64,000 nucleotides of DNA from Apostichopus japonicus (GCF_037975245.1 NC_092576.1:20050111-20114110); one strand, 5' to 3'. Numbered from the stretch's first letter, positions 40,754 through 50,026 are shown. Made by a program: numbers and translations. Notes: generated by a model not told the origin, from the letters alone.

Positions 40754-41827
40754 ATTATCAAGCACATTGCACTTGTAACCCAGCAGTAACATTGTAGCAT
40801 GTTTATACTGATAAATGTGTTTAATATGTTTTTTACCAAACTGATGTTGAACAAACGTTCCCGGGAATGAAGGTATAATTTTCATGTTTACTATTTACCG
40901 AGAAGTGACTTTACTCCAGATCTGATACAAACTTGGAATAAAATCATGTTTGTTTTTTTTATTTCTAACATTTTGTACTTAGATTAGGAAATGTACCAAT
41001 AGGCTTACTGCTCTGCATCAAATGAAACAAGAAATATTCAAACTTGTGACATTAAGTTGGAGTTCTTAATATGCGTGCATGGGATATTTTCTTTGAAGGA
41101 TCTTAATCTTGGAAGAAAAAGTCCATTTAAAATGATATTAGTACGTTGAACGTTAGAGCGAGTGTTTGAAATGAGTTTAAAGAACAATTCCACTCGGCTT
41201 TGCCCGTATGTGAGCTGTTTATTGAATTTGTTTTTAGCTGAAAGTCAAATTTTCCTGTCATAACAAGTTTGTCTGAAGAAGAAAAAAGTAAGAAACATAA
41301 AAATATTTTTAAGGACGGCTCGGGATATTTCCTCGACTTCCTCTTTGTTTACAAAACACTTAAAGTTAGAAATTAATGAATTGCCCGAGATTATAGTTCG
41401 TTAAACTGTTAGATAAACATTTAAACAGATGTACCTCAGTCCAACCTCAGTCAAATTTTGCTTCGATAGGTGTGAGCCAATCCTTTGCAACTGTCAAGTT
41501 TCAAATGAGGATTTAAAGGACAAAGAGATTGATAAACCCTTTGGTCCACAATTAAGCTTGCTACATGAGCATCAATTGGGATTATGGAAGTGTCGCCAAA
41601 GTACGGTAATTGAATGTTATACATTTGCTGGAGTTAATCCACTTAGTATAAGAACAGCTCCTTCCTTAAACCTATGAAATTGATTTTATTTCTCAGAAAG
41701 GCTTAATGAGTACACGCAAAATCCCCTATGGTTAAAGCAGCGGTAATTTGAAGTTATAAGAAGCGTACTTCTAGTGTATTAGAGTGAAAACATTTCTCTA
41801 CTGAACACTGGCGCATATATTGCGAGA
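40754..41827. other. upstream region of the GPCR gene
   Basis: No supported exon. An 82-codon plus-strand frame (41429-41677) contains an ATG-led segment with several cysteines but no known motif and no hydrophobic leader. It may be 5' UTR sequence. Confidence 0.4.
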
Positions 41828-42889
41828 ATGGGAATATACACAAACGTAACAACCGACCAGCCAATCTTAGTTATGACGCACAGTACACTGGATCCAAACT
41901 TTCTAAACTATTTACCTTTACCGATACCACCAATCTTAAAATACTTCTTAATTATATCATGCACGTTAGGATTTATTTTTGGATCTTTTGGTAATGTTCT
42001 CGTTATACTTGCGATCACCCAGAGCAAAAAATTGCGGATTGTTTCAAATAGCTATTTAGTAAGTTTAGCTGTTTCTGATTTTGGATCTTGCTGCCTTGTG
42101 TTACCTTTACTGGCCGTTGCGTTTGCTTCATTGGAGACTGTGATTTCAAATTCATTTTTGTGCCGGTTATTTTACCACACGAGTCTAACATTTACTCCTA
42201 TTTCGATTCAACATCTCATACTGATTGCTAGTAATAGGTATGTACTTGTCACGAAAAGCCGCATCTTATATGATAAACTGTTTAACAAGCGAATTATAAC
42301 ATTAGAGATCGCATTTATATGGATTTCTAATATACTGATAAATTTGGCAGGCTCCGTTACCTCGTATGGAACAGAACATTTCTTCGGTAAAGATTTCTGC
42401 TTTTACGAAGAGAATAACTTTATCGGTATTTTGTACAAAGTTTACACATTAATTATTACATTTGTTAGTTGTTTTGTAATAATTCCATTGTTTTATGTCC
42501 TGACTTTTCGAACTGTACGCAAAAGTCGCCATAGAGTGAGACAACAGAACCCAGTCGCAAACCTTTCAGTTATTCTTGTACCAACAAACCCATTATCATC
42601 ATCCGCTGGACAAAATAATGAAACGACTGGTAACCAAAGACTGTTATGTAGACGATTTTCCTCTTATGAAATCAAATTGACAAAAGTAAACTTCTTTATA
42701 TTTATTACAAATGTTTTGTTTTTATCTCCTTTGTTTTTCTTTCTTCTCATTAGAGGTACAGAGTTAATGCATGGGGAAATAGTCTTTGTTTTATTCTCTG
42801 TGGCAATGAATTCAGTGACAAACCCCTTGGTTTACGGTGGGTTTAATCAAAAATTCAGACAGGTGTTCAAGCAAATGTTGAGATTATAA
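41828..42889 (+). CDS. rhodopsin-family GPCR, melatonin-receptor-like, intronless
   Basis: A complete 353-residue receptor in one exon. The N-terminus has an N-glycosylation site (NVT). Seven hydrophobic segments follow. TM1 has GNVLV and TM2 has LAVSD. The TM3 cysteine is in FLCRLF and TM3 ends NRY instead of DRY. An ECL2 cysteine is in DFCFYEE. TM5 contains the FYVL region, loop 3 is basic, and TM7 reads NPLVYGGFNQKFRQVF. NRY with an NPxxYG-F/L-NQ-FR end resembles melatonin-type receptors, which is family knowledge rather than proof of ligand. Length and motifs are complete, so it is probably functional. It would act at the plasma membrane through G proteins. The stop codon is only 125 bp from the retrotransposon, and no AATAAA lies between them. 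Confidence 0.92.
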   Translation: MGIYTNVTTDQPILVMTHSTLDPNFLNYLPLPIPPILKYFLIISCTLGFIFGSFGNVLVILAITQSKKLRIVSNSYLVSLAVSDFGSCCLVLPLLAVAFASLETVISNSFLCRLFYHTSLTFTPISIQHLILIASNRYVLVTKSRILYDKLFNKRIITLEIAFIWISNILINLAGSVTSYGTEHFFGKDFCFYEENNFIGILYKVYTLIITFVSCFVIIPLFYVLTFRTVRKSRHRVRQQNPVANLSVILVPTNPLSSSAGQNNETTGNQRLLCRRFSSYEIKLTKVNFFIFITNVLFLSPLFFFLLIRGTELMHGEIVFVLFSVAMNSVTNPLVYGGFNQKFRQVFKQMLRL

Positions 42890-43010
42890 TGTTAAAAAGA
42901 GCATTCAGTCGTATATTGTAATAATCGTGTTGTAACTCAGAACTATGTCGAACGAAATGATAGAATTAATAATTGTCAAGTTATAACCCTTTGAAGCCAT
43001 AAACTGGTGT

Positions 43011-43014
43011 ATAT
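43011..43014. repeat. target-site duplication ATAT (left)
   Basis: ATAT directly precedes the left LTR and matches ATAT directly after the right LTR (49204-49207). 4-6 bp duplications are usual for Ty3/Gypsy integration. ATAT is low in complexity, so the match is only supporting evidence. Confidence 0.75.
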
Positions 43015-43386
43015 TGTGACGGGGTCCGGTACCGTAATAAAGTAATAACAGTAACAAGTATTAAGTAATAATTGGTGACCAGGTTTATTCCTCCTCTCTC
43101 TTTCCGTTTTTCCTCTTAACTCCCTTCTCCACTCCCAACTCAATCTCACGCCAAAATCCAACAAAGTAAAGAATGTCCCTCTATAGTAAGGGTCGTACAC
43201 CGAATTAGACTAACAACAAGGGGACACTCTCCAGGCATGAACAAACACAAAAGGCACCCGAGGTGCAGGAATTCGGCCATGCAAATACACGTTGTCTCCC
43301 ACGGACATGCGCAGTCGGCCGGAGAGCGCCCCCTGTAACACGGGTGGAAGAACCACAAAACAACAAGCAATCAACAGACTGTGACA
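43015..43386 (-). repeat. 3' LTR (left copy)
   Basis: 372 bp, starting TGTGAC and ending TGTGACA on the plus strand, so both strands begin TGT and end ACA. On the element strand an AATAAA is present (plus-strand TTTATT near 43084) and a TATA-like ACTATAGAG near 43176-43184. It appears identical to the right LTR. Confidence 0.97.
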
Positions 43387-43401
43387 ATACCCGCCCCCCT
43401 A
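43387..43401 (-). promoter_or_regulatory. polypurine tract
   Basis: Read on the element strand this is TTTAGGGGGGCGGGTAT, immediately before the 3' LTR. It is where plus-strand DNA synthesis is primed in this class of element. Confidence 0.8.
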
Positions 43402-43489
43402 AAGTGCGAATGCCACTGAGCAAAATACCAAAAATACAGTTCACAATAAATCCAACAGTGTACCAATCCAAACCCACCACCAACATTAA

Positions 43490-43800
43490 AAAACAAACAA
43501 AAATATAACATTAAATTTAATTGTTTACACATACACATACAAAAATATATTAAATGTAAGCTAACACTTAACATCGTCTTTTCTTATAAATAGTTAAGAC
43601 AAACAAATGTATAACATTAAATTTAATTGTTTACGCATACAAAAATATATTAAATGTAAGCTAACACTTAAAATCGTCTTTTCTTATAAGTAGGTAAGAC
43701 AAACAAATATATAACTTTGAATTTAATTATTTACACATACAAAAGAAAATATTAAATGTAAGCTAATGCTTAACGTCGTCTTTTCTTATAAGTAGGTAAG
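43490..43800. repeat. about 100-bp tandem repeat (x3) in the 3' region of the retrotransposon
   Basis: Three copies of a unit with TTAATTGTTTACRCATAC, ATATTAAATGTAAGCTAA and TCGTCTTTTCTTATAA. The last word occurs at 43574, 43674 and 43776. The third copy includes the last codons and the stop of pol. The non-coding copies therefore look like amplified pieces of the pol end. Confidence 0.85.
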
Positions 43801-46800
43801 ACATTATGTGATCTCTTGACGTATTGTTTACATGCGTCGTTCAAGTCATCAAATATTACCCATGAGTTAAAACGAGATGGAAAGGACTGCCATTTAACCC
43901 GATAAGACCAAACCCCACGAGTTTGACGTTTGCCTAATACTTTCTCGACAATATACTCATTTTGTGCCGGAGTCTGGTTCGTGGAGGAGGATTCCTTTGT
44001 ATCAATAGTGACTAAATCTCTACCAGGGGCAGGGTTCGGAATAACCGGAGGGTTGGTATCATCCGGTCCTTGGTTAGGCCGAACCACGGCTTGTTTTATT
44101 CGATTCACATGTATCAACCCAGGCACAGCTTTATTGTCTGGTCTCCTTAGCTTAACATGAATGTTAGATGGCAATTCCACAATATAATATGGGCCTTTCC
44201 ATGGTTTAGCCAATTTCTTTGTTTGGCCAGGTTTGATAGTGGGGGTGTATAGGTAAACGGTATCACCAACGTGGAACTGATTAGTATTCGCCTTTTTATC
44301 AAATTTTAACTTCATCGACTTCTGCCTAATCTCCAATAAATCGGCGGCCACTAAACGTGCTTGTTCAAGTCCATAAACAACGTCTCCTATGAACATTGTC
44401 ACATTTTGAGAGCAGTCTCTTGAAATTTGCATATGATTTTCCGTTGGGAAACGAGGGTGACGCCCATGCACGAGAAAGTATGGGGAGTATGACGTGCTAT
44501 CAAAACATGGGGTGGTGTTATATGCGAATTGGGTAAACGGGAGCAAGGTATCCCGTGTACTATGATCATCGTCAAGATATTTTCCTAACGAATTTAGAAT
44601 TACAGACATCATTCGTTCACTTTGACCGTTGCATTGTGGGTGATAGGATGTAGTTTGGGTTTTCCTAATTTCAAACAACTTACATACTTCGGCCACAATT
44701 CTCGACAAAAAATTTGAGCCCCTATCGGAATGGAGAGATTCTGGGGCACCGTGACGACAGATAATCCTATCAATAAAAGCTGTAGCAATTGTACGCGCCG
44801 TAATATTAGGGAGCGGTACCAATTCAACATACTTTGTGAAGGAATCAATGAAAACCAAAACGTATTTATTCCCAGTATCTTGGCAAACAGGAAGAGGCCC
44901 TAGTATATCGGTACCTACACGCTGGAACGGTCCAGTAACGGGCAAGGGTTGCAAATGCGCACGCACTGGGTACACTGGACGGTTACGCTGGTTACATTCC
45001 TTACATGATTTCACCCAATTAACGATATCTTTATACATCCCTTCCCAGAAATATCTATATCTGGTTTTCTCGATGGTCCTAGATATCCCATAATGCCCTC
45101 CTGTAATAGACGAGTCGTGCATCTCTGTAAGCACTGTATTTACTAATGCCCGAGGTACAACAACTTGAATTACATTTCCCTGCCCAGTTTTGGAGGTTCG
45201 TTTAGTTTTACCTCCCGTGACCACGTGGTACAACACTTGGTCATCGATGAAATATTGAGAAGCCGTTAGGAGGATGGCGCGACATTCGTTGGTGTCTCCT
45301 TTCAATATATCTTTTTCTATGTAATTAATCATCCTTATAAGTTTCGCATCTTCTCTTTGGTGACGAACAAGCGTATTTCTATCAAAAGCACCATCAATTG
45401 GACAATTCGATGTCTGAGTAGGCGATAGGGAATTTTGACCAACGTGGGAAATTTGGGGTTCCGTTTCATAGACGCGTCGACTTAAAGCATCTGCATTGGA
45501 ATGAACCCTCCCTGGACGATATTTCACTTTAAAGTCATACGCTTGAAGAAAAACTATCCATCTGGCAAATTTTCCAGATGGCTCTTTCATTGATAATAGC
45601 CATTGCAAGGCTGAGTGATCCACTACAACTGAAAATTTTGTTTGCCTAAGATAACAAGAAAAATGCTTGATTCCATACACCAATGCAAGGCATTCCTTTT
45701 CGGTTATTCCATAATTGAGTTCTGCGCCATTTAAGGATCTCCCTGCATACGAAATTACCCGTTCCGTGTCATTTTGAGTTTGAGTAAGCACTACCCCTAA
45801 AGCATACCCGCTTGCGTCAGTGTACAGAACGTATGGAAGATCTGGTTTAGGATAACCCAATATTGGGGGTTTAACGAGGGCCTTTTTAAGGTGAACGAAG
45901 GCTATTTCACAACATGCATCCCATACAAACATCGCATTTCGTTTTGTAAGAGCATACAATGGGGTGGCAATTTGGGAATAATTTCGAATAAACTTACGAT
46001 AGTAACCTGACAGACCAAGAAATGATCGTAGTTCTTTCAAAGTTTTGGGGGTTGGATACTCGCTTACAGCCTTTAATTTATCTGGGTCTGGCAGAATACC
46101 CTGTGATGACACCACATGTCCCAAGTAGCGAATTTCAGCTTTGGCAAATTGACACTTATCTAGTCTTAACTTTAGGTTAGCACATCTCAATCGTTGAAAA
46201 ACACCACGGATGTGACTAATATGGTCTGCAAAATTGTTACTAAATATTATAATATCATCCATGTATACTAGACACGATTTCCACGTGAGGCCCCGCAAAA
46301 CCGTTTCCATAACCCTCTGAAATGTGACAGGGCTATTTTTAAGACCCATTGGCAAACGCTTATACTGAAATAGACCCAAATGACAGCGGAAAGCAGTGTA
46401 AGGACGGGAGTTTGGATCTAACAAAATTTGATGGAAACCACTTTGCAGATCTAAGCAAGTAAAGTACTTTGGGTTTTGTACCCCTATGCTATCAAGAGAT
46501 TCCTCAGTAGTTGGGAGAGGGTGCGCTTCCAACTCCGTACACGCATTAAGTCGTCTATAATCAACCACAAAACGATAATCGGTGTTATTTTTCTTAGAAA
46601 CCAACAGGCATGGGGCCCCCCATGGACTCGTAGACTCTTCAATTATATCTTGATCTAACATATCATTAATATGAGTTTCAAGTACATCTTTTTGTTTGGG
46701 ATTTAACCTGTACGCACGCTGGCGAATTGGCCTTTGATTCACATCCACGTGTATCTCATGTTGAACAGCATCATACATGCCCAACTTTCCATCTGGACCT

Positions 46801-47786
46801 ACAAATATATCAGAGTAATTATCTAATAATTGAGCCAAACTTTGTTGCTGTGATTCTAACAACCCGGCATCATCAATTTTAATTGTGCCTGAGGGACTAT
46901 TAGCCTGGACAAAACTAGGTGGATGACTTCCAAGTACTGCGGGCCCTGAGTCCCAGTTTGGGGCGCAAGAGCCGTTTTCGTTGGTAGAGTTAACTTCCAA
47001 AGAAGATAACACATGGTTATGAGTAAGGCATTCAAATTTGGCCACTTGTGTTCCTTCACCTAATGAAATAAGTTTATCGGTCTTGTTTAACACTCTACAG
47101 AACACTTCCCCTTTTTGGACCTTAGTAAGAACTTTTGCTACCAACATGTCATTAACCAAATCACAATGTGTAAACCCAACAACACCATTTGGAATAGCAT
47201 TACCTTGTATTCTTGCGACTACAATTCGTTCAGACCACGCTGGAAAATCCACCCTTTTTGCAAGTAATACATTATGTGTGTGACCGATATTATCAGTATT
47301 TAGTAACATACCCTTATCATTGAATTGTACAGAAATTCCGTGTGCCTTTAAAAAATCTATTCCTATAATAAAATCAGTGTGAAGTCCTTGTGTAAGGTAG
47401 AATTTAATCGGCACATCTTTATTTTGAATCCTAGCATCAACGTAAATTGTCCCAATAATTGGAACCCTTTGTTTACTTGCAGTCTGGATAAACTTGATAT
47501 CAGAATGAAATAATTTAGTTCCAGCAAATTGTGGTAATTTCATAATCTCGGCATTTGCTACAGACACATCGGCCCCTGTATCCACGAGAGCAAAACATTG
47601 ACCACGATTGATTTCTAATTTCACATAATTATCTACATAATCCGGAGTTCCCAATATTGATAGCTTGTTATCGTCATCATTTTCATTCTCTTTTAAACTC
47701 AAGTAAGGGTTGTTTTCCTTGTTCAACTTATCGGAAACCTTTCGTACTGACCCTGGGCTCCCCCTTGCAAAGTCGGGTCTTGCTCG
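43770..47786 (-). CDS. pol: Gypsy pol polyprotein (PR-RT-RH-IN-chromodomain)
   Basis: About 1,338 codons in the -1 frame relative to gag, most likely made as a gag-pol fusion. It has no ATG near its start: the first codon of the uninterrupted tail, at 47726, is TTG. Counting from that TTG, the protease is around DTGA (49-52) and RT has YMDD at 488-491. RNase H has TDASG (636-640) and later acidic residues. The integrase zinc domain has H870, H878, C908 and C911. The integrase core has D940, D1001 and E1037, with 35 residues between the last two. A chromodomain spans about 1258-1303 (YIVEKVLGKR..YRVKWQSF..SWVIFDDL). The product would copy element RNA and integrate the DNA. The chromodomain could steer integration to marked chromatin. 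All catalytic residues checked are present. Confidence 0.96.
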   Translation of the reverse strand, partial: RARPDFARGSPGSVRKVSDKLNKENNPYLSLKENENDDDNKLSILGTPDYVDNYVKLEINRGQCFALVDTGADVSVANAEIMKLPQFAGTKLFHSDIKFIQTASKQRVPIIGTIYVDARIQNKDVPIKFYLTQGLHTDFIIGIDFLKAHGISVQFNDKGMLLNTDNIGHTHNVLLAKRVDFPAWSERIVVARIQGNAIPNGVVGFTHCDLVNDMLVAKVLTKVQKGEVFCRVLNKTDKLISLGEGTQVAKFECLTHNHVLSSLEVNSTNENGSCAPNWDSGPAVLGSHPPSFVQANSPSGTIKIDDAGLLESQQQSLAQLLDNYSDIFVGPDGKLGMYDAVQHEIHVDVNQRPIRQRAYRLNPKQKDVLETHINDMLDQDIIEESTSPWGAPCLLVSKKNNTDYRFVVDYRRLNACTELEAHPLPTTEESLDSIGVQNPKYFTCLDLQSGFHQILLDPNSRPYTAFRCHLGLFQYKRLPMGLKNSPVTFQRVMETVLRGLTWKSCLVYMDDIIIFSNNFADHISHIRGVFQRLRCANLKLRLDKCQFAKAEIRYLGHVVSSQGILPDPDKLKAVSEYPTPKTLKELRSFLGLSGYYRKFIRNYSQIATPLYALTKRNAMFVWDACCEIAFVHLKKALVKPPILGYPKPDLPYVLYTDASGYALGVVLTQTQNDTERVISYAGRSLNGAELNYGITEKECLALVYGIKHFSCYLRQTKFSVVVDHSALQWLLSMKEPSGKFARWIVFLQAYDFKVKYRPGRVHSNADALSRRVYETEPQISHVGQNSLSPTQTSNCPIDGAFDRNTLVRHQREDAKLIRMINYIEKDILKGDTNECRAILLTASQYFIDDQVLYHVVTGGKTKRTSKTGQGNVIQVVVPRALVNTVLTEMHDSSITGGHYGISRTIEKTRYRYFWEGMYKDIVNWVKSCKECNQRNRPVYPVRAHLQPLPVTGPFQRVGTDILGPLPVCQDTGNKYVLVFIDSFTKYVELVPLPNITARTIATAFIDRIICRHGAPESLHSDRGSNFLSRIVAEVCKLFEIRKTQTTSYHPQCNGQSERMMSVILNSLGKYLDDDHSTRDTLLPFTQFAYNTTPCFDSTSYSPYFLVHGRHPRFPTENHMQISRDCSQNVTMFIGDVVYGLEQARLVAADLLEIRQKSMKLKFDKKANTNQFHVGDTVYLYTPTIKPGQTKKLAKPWKGPYYIVELPSNIHVKLRRPDNKAVPGLIHVNRIKQAVVRPNQGPDDTNPPVIPNPAPGRDLVTIDTKESSSTNQTPAQNEYIVEKVLGKRQTRGVWSYRVKWQSFPSRFNSWVIFDDLNDACKQYVKRSHNVLPTYKKRRR

Positions 47787-48784
47787 TTTAAATACATTGG
47801 CCGACCTCTACCCCGTCTCGTACCCCGATCTAGCCGTCTACCCCGGTACGAACCCAGTCCTACATTACGACAAAAACGAGCTATGTGACCCACTTTTCCA
47901 CATTCCCAACAGGTAGGCTTATTTCGATCTAATATACTTTGAACAGAATAACATTGCAGGGCGGTATGACCTTCCCGAGAACATATTTGACATGTTACCT
48001 TATCCAAAGGTGAGATCTGCTGGGTCGACAATTGAGTTGACATCGCCGACACCTTCGTTGTAAGGTCTTGTATTTCCTTCCTTTGTTCATAGAGTTGCTG
48101 AGCCAAATTGTCCGTTTTTTCATCGTACTGGTCAGCATGTCGAGTAGTCGCTGCGCTCACCGTGGCGTTGTTGATAGAGTGGGCCTCGGTTGCCAGTCGT
48201 GCTGCCGACACGGCGTCCTCCCATGTTTTCGGATTCCGTTGGATCACGAACATCCTCAGGGGTGGCGTTAACCCTCTCACCAGCGCAGCAGTTCTTTCTT
48301 TATCCACTTTCTTGAGCCTACTGCATCGGCGTTCGACGTCCAAAATAAATGAATCCAGCGATTCTCCGTGTTCCATCTTCCTGTCCCATAGTTGGTATTC
48401 TTGCAGCCATTTTGGATAAATGGAGCTGAAATGACTTTCAAATGATGCGTAGAGTAAATCAGGATCTTGTTTCGTTAAAGGTGATAAGGAGTTTAGCCAG
48501 ATGTTAGCACTCCCTACGAGCAACATATTCATTGCTTCGGCAATTTGCTCTCGAGGGAGTTGCGACAGCAATGTCCATGACTTAAATTTATTGAGCCATA
48601 GATACGGATCTTCACTTTGCTTACCATGAAAGGAGTCAGGGCGCAAATTTGACGCCATTTTAGAATTAACAGCGGCTCTCCTGCTTATGGGCGAATCAGG
48701 TGATTTTACGACACCTTTCTCAAGTTCGACGGCGGTTGTTAAATTGTCAAAAGATTTGGCTCTTGATCGCAAATTATAAGACAT
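47723..48784 (-). CDS. gag: Gypsy gag capsid/nucleocapsid protein
   Basis: 353 residues, from the first ATG after the LTR (48784) to TGA (47723). The same frame stays open into the LTR (to 48874), but an internal start after the primer-binding site fits better. A retrotransposon gag-type helical region covers about residues 50-200 (for example YLWLNKFKSW and WDRKMEHGESLDSFI). A Gln/Lys-rich coiled stretch follows. Two CCHC zinc knuckles come next, at 265-278 (CQICSREGHTALQC) and 292-305 (CWECGKVGHIARFC), then an Arg/Gly-rich tail. It would pack the element RNA into particles. The stop overlaps the pol frame. Confidence 0.95.
   Translation of the reverse strand: MSYNLRSRAKSFDNLTTAVELEKGVVKSPDSPISRRAAVNSKMASNLRPDSFHGKQSEDPYLWLNKFKSWTLLSQLPREQIAEAMNMLLVGSANIWLNSLSPLTKQDPDLLYASFESHFSSIYPKWLQEYQLWDRKMEHGESLDSFILDVERRCSRLKKVDKERTAALVRGLTPPLRMFVIQRNPKTWEDAVSAARLATEAHSINNATVSAATTRHADQYDEKTDNLAQQLYEQRKEIQDLTTKVSAMSTQLSTQQISPLDKVTCQICSREGHTALQCYSVQSILDRNKPTCWECGKVGHIARFCRNVGLGSYRGRRLDRGTRRGRGRPMYLNEQDPTLQGGAQGQYERFPIS
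47786..47792 (-). promoter_or_regulatory. candidate -1 ribosomal frameshift site, T TTA AAC
   Basis: On the element strand the heptamer TTTAAAC lies in gag phase as T TTA AAC, the classic X XXY YYZ slippery form. The pol frame is the -1 frame here and is open across the site (its nearest upstream stop is about 47815). Six bases after the heptamer, GACCC can pair with GGGTC about 21 bases further on, a possible stimulatory stem. The gag stop is 61 bases beyond the site. Confidence 0.75.
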
Positions 48785-48811
48785 AACTGCTGAATTTTTG
48801 CAACGTATCAG

Positions 48812-48829
48812 TGCCCCGCACTTCCACCA
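48812..48829 (-). promoter_or_regulatory. primer-binding site
   Basis: Two bases inside the 5' LTR, the element strand reads TGGTGGAAGTGCGGGGCA. It begins TGG, the complement of a tRNA 3' CCA end, at the expected position. I could not identify the matching tRNA. Confidence 0.65.
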
Positions 48830-48831
48830 TT

Positions 48832-49203
48832 TGTGACGGGGTCCGGTACCGTAATAAAGTAATAACAGTAACAAGTATTAAGTAATAATTGGTGACCAGG
48901 TTTATTCCTCCTCTCTCTTTCCGTTTTTCCTCTTAACTCCCTTCTCCACTCCCAACTCAATCTCACGCCAAAATCCAACAAAGTAAAGAATGTCCCTCTA
49001 TAGTAAGGGTCGTACACCGAATTAGACTAACAACAAGGGGACACTCTCCAGGCATGAACAAACACAAAAGGCACCCGAGGTGCAGGAATTCGGCCATGCA
49101 AATACACGTTGTCTCCCACGGACATGCGCAGTCGGCCGGAGAGCGCCCCCTGTAACACGGGTGGAAGAACCACAAAACAACAAGCAATCAACAGACTGTG
49201 ACA
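48832..49203 (-). repeat. 5' LTR (right copy)
   Basis: 372 bp, apparently base-for-base the same as 43015-43386. It would supply the promoter for the element, reading leftwards. Confidence 0.97.
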
Positions 49204-49207
49204 ATAT
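49204..49207. repeat. target-site duplication ATAT (right)
   Basis: ATAT directly follows the right LTR and matches 43011-43014. Confidence 0.75.
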
Positions 49208-49848
49208 CATCTATGACGCTAAAATAACACAAACGTTAATAGGCAAATATTTTAAACCTGCTAGAATCATAATTTTAAATCTGCTATATAGCAGATTTTA
49301 TGTTTTTATTAACGTGTTTCCAATATGCTGCTGAAATTGTCTATGATTGCTGGCTTTTCGTTTGTCTGGTTGCTCAGGCCTTGTTTTTATACAGAATATT
49401 GTTATACAATTGTAATACGAATCACGACGGTTAATATCAACTATATACTAGGTATCTGCCGAAAATGCTAGGTCATTATCGATATCGTCGTAGAGGAGCA
49501 CATTGATAATTTAACAGACGGATTGTTTCAACAATTTTTAAATAACACGGGCTCATGTTCTTTGTATACAATAATGTTATGCAATTATAATAAGAACCAC
49601 GAAGGGTTAATATTAACGAGGAATTTGCCGGATATAATAATTAATTATCGATGTCGTTTTACATTTAACATACCATGAAGTTGAATGTCGTGTGGGCGAG
49701 AATTAAAGTAGTTGCATTACTTCCGCACATTTTTATTATTATTATTCTGTTTTGTTTCTTATGAGAAATGAAGGGTGAGTTTGACAGAGTTTATCCACTT
49801 CAGTGAAATTGTAAATTCTCATCGAAACAATATTGAAATACAACGGCA
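49208..49848. repeat. non-coding with diverged 170-bp duplication and a 22-bp palindrome
   Basis: A perfect palindrome, AAATCTGCTAT followed by its reverse complement, is at 49277-49298. Two diverged copies of TACA.AAT.TTGTTATRCAATT.TAAT.. and CAC.A.GGTTAATAT.AAC lie near 49391-49500 and 49567-49660. The GPCR gene's original 3' flank would continue here from 43014. Confidence 0.6.
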
Positions 49849-50013
49849 ATGGCTACACTTTCTGACTCTCGTTCACATTATGTTGAACCAAGAGGCGTAG
49901 ACCATCCTGGCTGTTTATTGAACTCCAGTACTCAATGGGACCCTGGGAGTTGGTTCCAACAATTTCTACAATCGGATCACAATTGTCCGAATGATGCATT
50001 GTTTTCTGCATGA
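49849..50013 (+). CDS. candidate small ORF, 54 codons, unknown
   Basis: ATG at 49849 in a strong context (CGGCAATGG) and TGA at 50011-50013, with AATAAA only 8 bases further (50021-50026). The composition is noticeably less AT-rich than its surroundings. The peptide starts MATLSDSRSHYVEPRGVDHP and is rich in Trp, Cys and Ser, with no motif I recognise. It could be a complete micro-ORF, a terminal exon, or a relic. Confidence 0.35.
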   Translation: MATLSDSRSHYVEPRGVDHPGCLLNSSTQWDPGSWFQQFLQSDHNCPNDALFSA

Positions 50014-50020
50014 ATAATTA

Positions 50021-50026
50021 AATAAA
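50021..50026 (+). terminator. possible polyadenylation signal AATAAA
   Basis: Lies 8 bases after the stop of the small ORF at 49849-50013. AATAAA is common in AT-rich DNA, so this is weak on its own. Confidence 0.3.

Larger units (their letters stand above)
43015..49203 (-). mobile_element. intact Ty3/Gypsy LTR retrotransposon
   Basis: A 6,189-bp element on the minus strand: 5' LTR (48832-49203), primer-binding site, gag, pol, polypurine tract, 3' LTR (43015-43386). The LTRs look identical over 372 bp and gag and pol are open, so insertion is recent on an evolutionary scale. Pol order is protease, RT, RNase H, integrase (Gypsy order), with a C-terminal chromodomain. There is no envelope-like frame, so it looks like a retrotransposon and not an infectious-type element. 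It sits tail-to-tail with the GPCR gene. Confidence 0.97.

Noticed and set aside
43146-43574. Frames inside and beside the LTR, and the matching set at 48808-49334
   Set aside because: Identical copies arise because the two LTRs are identical. No known protein.
47724-47726. Separate start of pol at 47726
   Set aside because: The codon is TTG and the frame is open further upstream. A -1 frameshift explains it better.
48785-48874. N-terminal extension of gag into the LTR
   Set aside because: It would run across the primer-binding site. The ATG at 48784 is the first after it and begins a gag-like sequence.
43770-49203. Endogenous retrovirus with env
   Set aside because: There is no third frame between pol and the 3' LTR, only about 380 bp of tandem repeats. 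It is a Gypsy retrotransposon.
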